Source of the DNA: Rhodospirillaceae bacterium
Lineage (GTDB): Bacteria; Pseudomonadota; Alphaproteobacteria; CADEGL01
Reading direction: 5' to 3'
NCBI GenBank assembly: GCA_018699755.1
Contig: JABIRQ010000408.1
Location: 1-9,307 of the forward strand
DNA length: 9,307 bases
The notes below the pieces were generated by a model. That model was not told the DNA's origin. It was given only the letters and a program-made list of their open reading frames with translations, and searched no databases. A program made the translations under genes and the position numbers. This document shows positions 1 through 6,273 of the stretch, in pieces; positions within the stretch are counted from its first letter, which is position 1; every line of letters starts with the position of its first letter.

Positions 1-969
1 GAACTTCTCCCAATGGCCCGACGCCTCCCACAGGCCGCGATCGACGAGCTGGGGGGTCTTGACCTCGGTATAGCCGGCGCCTTCGAGGCGGCGGCGCATG
101 TAGCTCTCGACCGTGCGGTAGAGGGTCCAGCCCTTGTCGTGCCAGAAGACCGAGCCGGCGGCCTCCTCCTGGAAATGGTAGAGGCCCATCTCGCGCCCCA
201 GGCGCCGATGGTCGCGCTTCTCGGCCTCCTCCAGCCGGTGGAGATAGGCTTCGAGCGCCTTCGCGTCCGGCCAGCAGGTGCCGTAGACCCTCTGGAGCAT
301 GGGATTGCGCGAATCACCGCGCCAATAGGCCCCGGCGATCTTGAGCAGCTTGAACGCCGTGCCCAGCTTGCCCGTGGACGGCAGATGCGGGCCGCGGCAC
401 AGGTCGAGGAATTCGCCCTGGCGGTAGAGGGTGATGGTCTCGTCCGCCGGCAGGTCCGAGATGATCTCGGCCTTGTAGGCCTCGCCGATCGACTCGAAAT
501 AGGCGATCGCCTCGTCTCGGTCCCAGACCTCGCGCGAAATCGCTTCGTCGCGCGCCACGATCTCGCACATGCGCGCCTCGATGCGCGCCAGATCCTCGGG
601 CGTGAAGGGTTCGGCCCGGGCGAAGTCGTAGTAGAAGCCGTCCTCAATCACCGGGCCGATCGTGACCTGGGTCTCGGGCTCCAATTCCTTCACCGCCTCG
701 GCCAGGACATGGGCCGCGTCATGGCGCAGCAGTTCGACGCCGTCGGCATCCTTGACCGTGACGATGCTGATCGCCGCATCGCTTTCGATCTCGCGGTTGA
801 GGTCGCGCAGCTCGCCGTCGACCGCGATCGCCAGGGCCGCCTTGGCCAGGCCCGGGCCGATGGACGCAGCCACCTCGGCGCCGGTCACCGGCCGCGCATA
901 GCTTCGCGCGCTGCCGTCGGGCAGCGCGATCCGGATGTCCTGAGCCTCTTGCGGTTCGGCGGTCGTCAT
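1..969 (-). CDS. thrS: Threonyl-tRNA synthetase, N-terminal part (runs off the left edge)
   Basis: Class II synthetase that charges tRNA-Thr in the cytoplasm. The 323 codons visible begin MTTAEPQEAQDIRIALPDGS and reach GHWEKF at the window edge with no stop, so the 3' half of the gene is missing. Domains in order: a TGS domain (about residues 10-73, DGS/ITV ends), the editing domain with H83-x3-H87 and C191-R-G-P-H195 (the four residues equivalent to the E. coli editing-site His/His/Cys/His set), then the start of the catalytic core (LYHFQEEAAGSVFWHDKG at about 263-280, motif 1 TPQLVDRGLWEASGHWEKF). The start is the ATG at 969; its ribosome-binding site is weak (GACGGAACG just before it). A sigma70-like promoter lies at 1003-1030 in the 97-bp gap after the glycosyltransferase gene. 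In many Proteobacteria thrS is followed by infC-rpmI-rplT; that would lie left of this window and cannot be seen. Confidence 0.97.
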   Translation of the reverse strand, partial: MTTAEPQEAQDIRIALPDGSARSYARPVTGAEVAASIGPGLAKAALAIAVDGELRDLNREIESDAAISIVTVKDADGVELLRHDAAHVLAEAVKELEPETQVTIGPVIEDGFYYDFARAEPFTPEDLARIEARMCEIVARDEAISREVWDRDEAIAYFESIGEAYKAEIISDLPADETITLYRQGEFLDLCRGPHLPSTGKLGTAFKLLKIAGAYWRGDSRNPMLQRVYGTCWPDAKALEAYLHRLEEAEKRDHRRLGREMGLYHFQEEAAGSVFWHDKGWTLYRTVESYMRRRLEGAGYTEVKTPQLVDRGLWEASGHWEKF

Positions 970-1002
970 CGTTCCGTCTTTCGGTTGAACAGTGCGGCGC
1001 GG

Positions 1003-1030
1003 AATCTACGGCCATGCCGGCCCCTGTCAA
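1003..1030 (-). promoter_or_regulatory. Candidate sigma70 promoter of thrS
   Basis: Read on the minus strand, there is a perfect -35 hexamer TTGACA (1030-1025), a 16-nt spacer, and TAGATT (1008-1003, 4 of 6 matches to TATAAT). Transcription would begin near 996, about 27 nt before the thrS ATG. It is in the 97-bp gap between the glycosyltransferase stop and thrS, which is where a synthetase gene independent of the glycan genes would need one. I see no T-box or stem-rich leader in the short 5' region. Prediction from sequence only. Confidence 0.55.
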
Positions 1031-1066
1031 GGAGCAGGCCAGGAAAGGCGCCGGGCCGGGCCATGG

Positions 1067-2035
1067 TTAACGCAAGCGCAGCGCCGCCGCCACCTCGGCG
1101 GGATTCAGGGCGGAGAGGGGCGCCTTGCGCAGCACGACGACCCCATCCGTAACGGGCCCCCGCGGCGCGCAGAGCGCGGGGTCGGAGGCGTCGGAGAACA
1201 GCACCGTGAGCGGGCAGCCGGCGGCGGCCAGCAGGTGCATGGGGCCGGTGTCGTTGCCGACCGCGGCGGCGGCCCGGCAGCCGAGGGCGGCGATCCGGGC
1301 GAGATCGGTGCGTCCCGTCAGGTCCAGGGTCTCGGGCGCGGCCCGGCCGATAGTAAGGGCCAGCGGCTTTTCCTCTTCCGTGCCCAGGACAACCGCGCGC
1401 AGCCCGCGCACGGCCAGGGCGCGGGCCAGGTCGCCGTAGCGCTCGGCCGGCCAGCGCTTGTCCGGCCGATGGGCCGCCCCGCCCGGCACCAGCAGGACGA
1501 ACGGGGTCGCGCCGAGAGCGAACTCGGACACATCGCCGTCGAGCCAGCCGAGATCGGGCGGCGGGATCTCGGCGATCCCGGCCATGGCGAGCTGCTCGGC
1601 CTGGCGCTCGACCGTGTGCAGGGAATCCCGCGCCGGATTGGCGTGGGGATGGGAGCAGCCGGGGGCGATGCCGGACCATTCGGGCCGCGGCCCCGGGCCG
1701 AGCAGGCGGAAATAGCAACCGCTGCGGTCCGAGGTCTGGAGATCGTAGACCCGCGCGAAGCCCGCCCCACGCAGGCGGCGGCGCAAACCGAGCCAGGCGC
1801 CGAGGCGCCACCAGGCCGGCCGGTCGTCAGTCCAGACCCGGTCGAACCAAGGCGCGGCGCGGGCCAGATCGGCGAAGGGCGCGGTGGTCAGCAAAGTGAT
1901 TTCGGCCGCCGGATGATGGCCGTGGATCGCCGCCATGGGCCCCAGGGCCTGGATGAAATCGCCGAGCGCGCCGAGCTTGACGACCAGGATCCGTTCGCCC
2001 GCGCCCTCCCCGCCCCGACCGCCCGATCCCGTCAT
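1067..2035 (-). CDS. Glycosyltransferase family 9 protein, heptosyltransferase-like
   Basis: A 322-residue GT-B-fold glycosyltransferase resembling ADP-heptose:LPS heptosyltransferases (WaaC/WaaF/RfaQ group), which add sugars to the LPS inner core at the cytoplasmic face of the inner membrane. Visible hallmarks are an N-terminal ILVVKLGALGDFIQ (residues 16-29; D26 is the usual family 9 acidic residue), the linker LLVPGGAAHRPDKRWP (181-196), which is the start of the C-terminal Rossmann-like domain, and the nucleotide-sugar motif VGNDTGPMHLLAAAG (259-273). The length is normal for the family. The reading frame stays open further upstream, but the ATG at 2035 fits the family N-terminus and overlaps the stop of the upstream glycosyltransferase by ATGA, implying translational coupling; there is no good separate ribosome-binding site. 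The exact sugar donor and acceptor cannot be read from sequence. Confidence 0.92.
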   Translation of the reverse strand: MTGSGGRGGEGAGERILVVKLGALGDFIQALGPMAAIHGHHPAAEITLLTTAPFADLARAAPWFDRVWTDDRPAWWRLGAWLGLRRRLRGAGFARVYDLQTSDRSGCYFRLLGPGPRPEWSGIAPGCSHPHANPARDSLHTVERQAEQLAMAGIAEIPPPDLGWLDGDVSEFALGATPFVLLVPGGAAHRPDKRWPAERYGDLARALAVRGLRAVVLGTEEEKPLALTIGRAAPETLDLTGRTDLARIAALGCRAAAAVGNDTGPMHLLAAAGCPLTVLFSDASDPALCAPRGPVTDGVVVLRKAPLSALNPAEVAAALRLR

Positions 2036-3255
2036 GCCGCCGAGGCGGACGGCAGGGCCAGCACCTCGTCGTAGAGGGCCAGGGTCTCGTCGCACATGCG
2101 CCGGACGGTGAAATGCGCGCGGACCATGTCGGTCTGTTTCCAGGCCATGAAGGAGCGCGCGGCGGGGGTCATCGCCAGGGCGTCGCCCAGGGCGTCGGCC
2201 AGAGCGCCCGGATCGCCGGGCGCGACCAGCCAGCCCGTCTGGCCGGGCTCGATCGTCTCCTTCGCGGCGCCGTGATCGGTGCCGATCACCGGGCGGCCCA
2301 TGGCCTGGGCTTCGACCACGACGCGGCCGAAGCCTTCGGGATCCGTCGAGGCGCTGACCACGACATCGGCCAGCATGTAGGCCGCGGCCATGTCGCGGCA
2401 ATCGTCAACGAACTGGACGATGCCGTCGAGGCCGCGCTTCTCCGCCAGGCGTTCCAGCTCGCGCCGGTAGGCCGTGCGCCCCTGGTCGGAACCGAGGAGG
2501 ACGCAGCGCAGGTCGCGCCGCCCCAGCCGGGCGATCGCCTCGATCAGCACCGTCTGGCCCTTCCACCGGGTCAGGCGGCCGGGCAACAGGACGACCGGCT
2601 CGTCGTCGGGCAGGCGCCAAGCCTCGGCCAATTGGACCAGGCGCGCGGGCGACACCTTTTCCGGATCGAAGACCTCGGTGTCCACGCCACGATGGATGAC
2701 CCGGACCGGCGGCCGACCGACTCCGTAGGTCGATTGGAGATAGCCGGCGATGAATTCGGAGATCGCGATCACCCGCGCGCCGCGCGTCATCACCTCGTTG
2801 TAGCGCTTCTTGAGGCCGCCGGCGGAATAGGGGCCGTGGACCGTGGTGACGAAGGGCCGTCCCGTGCGCTCGGCCGCCATCCAGGCGGCCCAGGCCGGAG
2901 CCCGGCTGCGCGCATGGACGATGTCGACCCCCGCCTCGCGGATCAGATCCGCCAGGCGGTCGGCGTTGCGGCGGATGGCGATGGGCGACTTGCGGTGGAC
3001 CGGCAGTTCGACATGGCGGGCGCCGACCCGCGCGAGGTCGTGGACCATGCGCCCGCCGGAGGAGGCGACCAGCGCCGTCCCCCCCGCCGCGATCACGGCC
3101 GCCGCGACCTCGACCGTGCCCCGCTCGAGTCCGCCCTGCTCGAGCGCCGGCACGACCTGCAGAACGGTCGCCCCGCCGGGATGCCGACCGCGTTCGTCCG
3201 CGCCCGTCACGGTGTTAGACTGGGCAGCGTCGGCAGTTCCAGTTTCAGGAGTCAT
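2032..3255 (-). CDS. Glycosyltransferase family 4 protein
   Basis: A 407-residue retaining GT-B glycosyltransferase, probably transferring a hexose to a surface glycan or LPS core in the cytoplasm. The N-terminal domain opens with VLQVVPALEQGGLERGTVEV (residues 31-50, the usual glycine-rich acceptor-side loop) and includes FVTTVHGPYSAGG (135-147). The C-terminal donor domain starts near VVLLPGRLTRWKGQ (221-234, R227 and K232 being the donor-phosphate residues) and has the EX7E motif E307-GFGRVVV-E315. Its stop overlaps the start of the family 9 gene (ATGA), so the two enzymes are probably made in step. The ATG at 3255 has no clear ribosome-binding site, and its first 15 codons use unusually T- and A-ending codons (ACT CCT GAA ACT GGA). 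A GTG at 3210 would skip them and still keep the whole fold, so the start is uncertain. The family cannot tell mannosyl from glucosyl or other activity. Confidence 0.92.
   Translation of the reverse strand: MTPETGTADAAQSNTVTGADERGRHPGGATVLQVVPALEQGGLERGTVEVAAAVIAAGGTALVASSGGRMVHDLARVGARHVELPVHRKSPIAIRRNADRLADLIREAGVDIVHARSRAPAWAAWMAAERTGRPFVTTVHGPYSAGGLKKRYNEVMTRGARVIAISEFIAGYLQSTYGVGRPPVRVIHRGVDTEVFDPEKVSPARLVQLAEAWRLPDDEPVVLLPGRLTRWKGQTVLIEAIARLGRRDLRCVLLGSDQGRTAYRRELERLAEKRGLDGIVQFVDDCRDMAAAYMLADVVVSASTDPEGFGRVVVEAQAMGRPVIGTDHGAAKETIEPGQTGWLVAPGDPGALADALGDALAMTPAARSFMAWKQTDMVRAHFTVRRMCDETLALYDEVLALPSASAA
3213..3221 (+). promoter_or_regulatory. Candidate extended -10 element for the alpha/beta hydrolase gene
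   Basis: TGTTAGACT holds an extended -10 (TG, one base, then TAGACT with 4 of 6 matches to TATAAT). Transcription would start near 3228, about 39 nt before the hydrolase ATG. No convincing -35 is seen 17 bp upstream, which extended -10 promoters can tolerate. It lies inside the first codons of the divergent glycosyltransferase as annotated. Weak evidence on its own. Confidence 0.35.
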
Positions 3256-3266
3256 TCAAACCGGCC

Positions 3267-4043
3267 ATGAACGAGAAGCCCGAGATACTACCACGCGCGG
3301 ATGGCGCCTCAATCGCATACCACCGTCTGGCGGGCGAAGGGCCCGGCATCGTCTTTCTGGGCGGTTTCGCCTCGGACATGACGGGCACCAAGGCAATCGC
3401 GCTGGAAGCCCATTGCCGACGCCGGGGCCAGGCCTTCCTGCGCTTCGACTATCGCGGCCATGGCCAATCGAGCGGCGCCTTCGAGGAGGGCTCGATCGGC
3501 CTCTGGGCCGGCGACGCCATCGCCGCCATCGACGCCTTGACCGAGGGGCCGCAGATCCTGGTCGGCTCCAGCATGGGGGGCTGGATCATGCTGCTGGCGG
3601 CGCGCGCCCTGCCGGACAGGGCCGCCGCCCTCGTCGGCATCGCGGCCGCGCCCGACTTCACGCCGCGCATGTGGGAGGAGCTGCCCGAAGAGGCGCGCGC
3701 GGCGATCGAGCGCGACGGCGTCTGGCGCGCGCCCTCGGACTATTCCGAGGAAGGATTGCCGCTGGGCCGCGCCCTGTTCGAGGGCGGCCCCGATCAACTG
3801 GTCATGACCCGGCCCTTCGCCTTTCCCGGCCCGGTGCGCCTGCTGCAAGGCATGGAAGACCCGGATGTGCCCTGGCGCACGGCCCTGGAGATATCCGAGT
3901 GGATCGAGGGCGGGGATATCGCCGTCACCCTGATCAAGGACGGCGATCACCGGCTGAGCCGGAGCCAGGACCTGGCGCGTCTGAGCCGGACCCTGGACGC
4001 GGTGACGGCGGACCTGCGCGGCGAGGAAGAGGAAACGAGCTAG
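3267..4043 (+). CDS. Alpha/beta hydrolase, ABHD10-like serine hydrolase
   Basis: A 258-residue cytoplasmic serine hydrolase with no signal peptide. The order of motifs is that of the alpha/beta fold: the oxyanion-side loop FLGGFASDMTGTKA (residues 30-43), FDYRGHGQSSG (60-70), the nucleophile elbow G100-S-S102-M-G104-G, then QGMEDPDVPW (194-203) and DGDHRLSR (225-232). The triad is probably S102-D198-H228; the spacings match my recollection of human mitochondrial ABHD10 (S152, D249, H279), a palmitoyl-protein and acyl-glucuronide esterase. The natural substrate here is unknown: an acyl-thioester, acyl-protein or small ester are all possible. AGGAG at 3247-3251 is 15 nt before the ATG, farther than normal, but no nearer in-frame start exists. 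It diverges from the glycosyltransferase pair over 11 bp and converges with the LysE-type exporter, sharing CTAG at the stops. Confidence 0.9.
   Translation: MNEKPEILPRADGASIAYHRLAGEGPGIVFLGGFASDMTGTKAIALEAHCRRRGQAFLRFDYRGHGQSSGAFEEGSIGLWAGDAIAAIDALTEGPQILVGSSMGGWIMLLAARALPDRAAALVGIAAAPDFTPRMWEELPEEARAAIERDGVWRAPSDYSEEGLPLGRALFEGGPDQLVMTRPFAFPGPVRLLQGMEDPDVPWRTALEISEWIEGGDIAVTLIKDGDHRLSRSQDLARLSRTLDAVTADLRGEEEETS
3285..3312 (-). promoter_or_regulatory. Candidate promoter for the glycosyltransferase pair
   Basis: On the minus strand TTGAGG (3312-3307, 4 of 6) and TAGTAT (3290-3285, 4 of 6) are separated by 16 bp; transcription would start near 3278, about 23 nt before the glycosyltransferase ATG. 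The element lies inside the first 16 codons of the divergent hydrolase, where it coincides with the codon pair ATA-CTA, both rare in GC-rich genomes. That gives some independent support that the bases are held for another reason. Confidence 0.4.
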
Positions 4044-4663
4044 GCGCCGCGCCGCATCAGGGCCGTCATCAGACCGGCCCCGATCAGCGCTCCGCCGCCG
4101 ATGCGGTTGACCAGACGCGCAGTGCTTTCCTGGGCGATCAGTCCGCGCAACCCGCCAGCCAGCGCCGCATAGCCGCCCACGACGATCACCACAAGGGTCA
4201 GGAAGGTCGCGCCCAGAACCAGCATCTGGTCGCCGACCGGCTGCCGAGGATCGATGAACTGCGGCAGGAAGGCGATGAAGAAAACCAGGGATTTCGGATT
4301 GAGCACGGTGACCAGGAAGGCTTGCCCCATCAAGCGGCCGACGGGACGGCGCGCGGCGGCCGCGACACGGATCGGCACCACCCTGGCGCGCCATTGACGG
4401 ATGCCGAGATAGGCGAGATAGGCGGCCCCGGCCCATTTGAGGACGGCGAAGAGTTCGGCCGAGGCGAGCAGGACGACCCCCAGGCCGAAGCCGCAGACGG
4501 AAAAGGCCAGGGCATCGGCGAGGACGACACCGACCATCGCCGCCAGGGCGGCCCGGGTGCCGTTGGCCAGGGCGAAGCCCACGATCAGCAGCACGGTCGG
4601 GCCGGGCAGAAAAAGCAGCACGCCGGCCGCCAGCACGAAGGCCAGCCAGAGATCCGTCGCCAT
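4040..4663 (-). CDS. LysE/RhtB family amino-acid exporter
   Basis: A 207-residue inner-membrane protein of the LysE superfamily, which exports amino acids or their analogues by proton exchange. The sequence shows about six hydrophobic segments (roughly residues 7-30, 38-64, 66-88, 112-138, 146-172 and 188-203). Family signatures are present: FLPGPTVLLIV (18-28), KWAGAAYLAYLGI (76-88) and LNPKSLVFFIAFLPQF (121-136). Length and layout are typical of RhtB-type members. The start at 4663 is fixed by a strong AAGGAGG six nt upstream. The substrate cannot be deduced. It lies 77 bp downstream of the cupin gene on the same strand and may share its transcript, or use a promoter in that gap (a TTGACG -35-like hexamer is at 4724-4719, without a good -10). 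Its stop overlaps that of the convergent hydrolase. Confidence 0.93.
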   Translation of the reverse strand: MATDLWLAFVLAAGVLLFLPGPTVLLIVGFALANGTRAALAAMVGVVLADALAFSVCGFGLGVVLLASAELFAVLKWAGAAYLAYLGIRQWRARVVPIRVAAAARRPVGRLMGQAFLVTVLNPKSLVFFIAFLPQFIDPRQPVGDQMLVLGATFLTLVVIVVGGYAALAGGLRGLIAQESTARLVNRIGGGALIGAGLMTALMRRGA

Positions 4664-4669
4664 TCTTTT

Positions 4670-4676
4670 CCTCCTT
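4670..4676 (-). promoter_or_regulatory. Strong ribosome-binding site of the LysE-type exporter
   Basis: AAGGAGG read on the minus strand, six nt before the ATG. It is the only near-perfect Shine-Dalgarno sequence in the window; most other starts here have weak sites or rely on stop/start overlap. Confidence 0.85.
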
Positions 4677-4686
4677 CCGGATCGGA

Positions 4687-4713
4687 CTCGCGCCGAGCCA
4701 TTCCCAGCGCGAG
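4687..4713. repeat. Short inverted repeat between the cupin and exporter genes
   Basis: CTCGCGC (4687-4693) and GCGCGAG (4707-4713) form a perfect 7-bp stem with a 13-nt loop. It sits in the 77-bp gap after the cupin stop and before the exporter's ribosome-binding site. It has no T-run after it, so it is not a standard intrinsic terminator; it may stabilise or attenuate the transcript, or be chance in GC-rich DNA. Confidence 0.3.
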
Positions 4714-4740
4714 ACCACCGTCAAGCGAGCTGGAAGCCGG

Positions 4741-5217
4741 TCAGTAGGGTGTGCCGTCCTTGTGGCGGAAGACGTGGCGCGCCGCGCCCCCGTGCGGCAG
4801 CACCATGTCGATATCGGAATAAACGGTGCCGTCGCCGGGCAGACGGTCGCCGACCTCAAGATAGACCGCCGGGGCGTCGGAGCGGTTGACGAGTTGGTGC
4901 CCGTCACCGACGCCGGCGGGAAAGCCGGCCGCCATGCCGGTACCGAGCGTCTGTTCGCCCGCGTCGGTGACGAGAACCAGCTCGCCCGACAACACGTACA
5001 CGAATTCGTCCTGGCGGTCGTGCCAATGGCGCATGGAGGATTCGGTCCCGGGCGGCAGTTCGACCAGATTGACGCCGAAATTGCGCAGCCCGAGGGCGTC
5101 GCCCAAGGCCCGCTTGGCGCGCGCCGCGCACCGGGCGGCAAAAGGCTCGGGATAGGACGAACCGGTCTGGACCGACACGGTTGCGGGGTCGAGAGCGGGC
5201 ATTTCGGGAGCGGTCAT
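4741..5217 (-). CDS. Cupin domain protein
   Basis: A 158-residue single-domain cupin, cytoplasmic, probably metal-binding. Motif 1 is seen as PPGTESSMRHWHDRQDEFVYVLSGE (split by key residues: G57, H64, H66, E71, G78), and motif 2 as FPAGVGDGHQLVNRSD (G94, P100, G102, H107, N111). Together H64, H66, E71 and H107 make a full set of metal ligands. Small cupins of this type include sugar isomerases, dioxygenases and storage or sensing proteins, so the reaction cannot be named; the C-terminal YSDIDMVLP...HVFRHKDGTPY is common to bacterial cupins of unknown role. The ATG at 5217 overlaps the stop of the upstream SDR gene (ATGA), implying coupled translation and linked function. The exporter follows 77 bp downstream. 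Confidence 0.9.
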   Translation of the reverse strand: MTAPEMPALDPATVSVQTGSSYPEPFAARCAARAKRALGDALGLRNFGVNLVELPPGTESSMRHWHDRQDEFVYVLSGELVLVTDAGEQTLGTGMAAGFPAGVGDGHQLVNRSDAPAVYLEVGDRLPGDGTVYSDIDMVLPHGGAARHVFRHKDGTPY

Positions 5218-6149
5218 GATCGGGTCCTTTCGCTATCGAGCAGGGCGTCGAGCCCGGTGCGGTGGTCGGGATAGGCCAGGGCGATTCCGAGCTCGGTCTT
5301 GATGCGGTCGTTGCGCACACGCTTGTTGTCGGCATAGAAGCTGCGCGCCATGGGGCTGAGTTCGGCGCCGTCGAAGGGCATGTCCGGGGGCGGCTCCACG
5401 CCCAGAAGCGTACAGGCGTACGCGATGACGTCTTGGGGCGGGGCGGCCGCGTCGTCGCACAGATTGTAGGCCCGGCCCGGCGCGGGCCGCGCGATCGACG
5501 CGCGCAGGACGGCGACGATATCGGCCACATGGATGCGCGAGAAGACCTGGCCCGGCTTGACGAGCCGCCGGGCGCGGCCGTCGAGCACGGTGCGCAGGGC
5601 GTTGCGCCCAGGCCCGTAGATTCCGGCCAGACGGAACAGGTGGACGGGCAGGCCGTGGTGGCGCCACAAGGCGAGCCAGGCGTCCTCCGCCGCGACCCGC
5701 CGGCGGCCCCGCTCGCCGCTGGGCGTGCGGTCCGAGTCCTCGTCGACCCAGCCGCCGTCCCGGTCGCCGTAGACCCCGGTGGTCGAGAGATAGCCGACCC
5801 AAATCAGATCGGGGGCAAGATCGGGGAGTTGGGCGATCAGGGTGCCGTGATCGCGCAGGACCGGATCGCCTTCGGCTTCGGGAGGCACCGAACTCACCAG
5901 ATGGGTCGTCCCGGCGAGCGCGGCTTCGGGGTCGGCGAGGGGATGGTCGGGCGCGTAGCGATGGGCCGCGACTCCCCGGGCGCGAAGAGCCGCGCAGCCC
6001 TCCTCCGTACGCGCGGTTCCGGCAACGGCCCAGCCTTCGGCCAGCAGGGATTCGGCCAGGGCGGAGGCGGAATAGCCGAGACCGAAACAGAACAGCCTGC
6101 GGTCCGTCCCGGAATCTGACCGGCGGTTTTGGGTGGCATGGCGCGCCAT
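5214..6149 (-). CDS. Atypical SDR / NAD-dependent epimerase-dehydratase family protein (YeeZ-like)
   Basis: A 311-residue Rossmann-fold protein of the extended or atypical short-chain dehydrogenase group. With the ATG at 6149 as residue 1, the dinucleotide loop is FCFGLGYSASALA (20-32), followed by a second strand VAGTAR (42-47), LVSSVPP (84-90), YLSTTGVYGD (120-129), FRLAGIYGPGRNA (172-184) and FSRIHVADIV (203-212). The usual catalytic YxxxK is incomplete: Y127 is followed by GDRD, with no lysine, as in atypical members such as E. coli YeeZ, so it may bind a nucleotide without normal redox chemistry. An in-frame ATG at 6176 would add nine residues; I prefer 6149 because GAAGG lies nine nt before it while 6176 has no ribosome-binding site. 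The stop overlaps the cupin start. Confidence 0.88.
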   Translation of the reverse strand: MARHATQNRRSDSGTDRRLFCFGLGYSASALAESLLAEGWAVAGTARTEEGCAALRARGVAAHRYAPDHPLADPEAALAGTTHLVSSVPPEAEGDPVLRDHGTLIAQLPDLAPDLIWVGYLSTTGVYGDRDGGWVDEDSDRTPSGERGRRRVAAEDAWLALWRHHGLPVHLFRLAGIYGPGRNALRTVLDGRARRLVKPGQVFSRIHVADIVAVLRASIARPAPGRAYNLCDDAAAPPQDVIAYACTLLGVEPPPDMPFDGAELSPMARSFYADNKRVRNDRIKTELGIALAYPDHRTGLDALLDSERTRS

Positions 6150-6194
6150 GGTGCGGGGCCTTCGTCCTGCTTGCATTCGTCGGGGCGAGCCGCG

Positions 6195-6224
6195 ACCTTA
6201 GCGGTGGCCCGCGACCGGCGACAA
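6195..6224 (-). promoter_or_regulatory. Candidate promoter of the SDR-cupin pair
   Basis: On the minus strand TTGTCG (6224-6219, 4 of 6) and TAAGGT (6200-6195, 3 of 6 but like common alphaproteobacterial -10 sites) are 18 bp apart. Transcription would begin near 6188, giving a leader of about 39 nt to the preferred start. It lies in the divergent gap between this gene and the first TPR gene. Confidence 0.38.
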
Positions 6225-6273
6225 GCGGCGCGCGCCAAACCACCCGGGCCCCAACGCAAACCCGCCACCGGAG

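Noticed and set aside
2113..3270. A long open frame on the plus strand opposite the family 4 glycosyltransferase
   Set aside because: High-GC DNA leaves long open frames opposite real genes. The translation has no recognisable motif, while the minus strand encodes a textbook glycosyltransferase.
2843..4747. A 634-codon plus-strand open frame crossing several genes
   Set aside because: It runs through parts of the glycosyltransferase, hydrolase and exporter genes in the wrong frame or strand, with Arg/Pro/Gly-rich translation typical of shadow frames.
6137..6150. A 14-bp perfect palindrome CATGGCGCGCCATG exactly over the preferred SDR start codon
   Set aside because: In DNA of about 70% GC one or two 14-bp perfect palindromes are expected by chance in a window this long, and the bases are explained by the codons Met-Ala-Arg-His. 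It may hide the start in a hairpin, but nothing else supports this.
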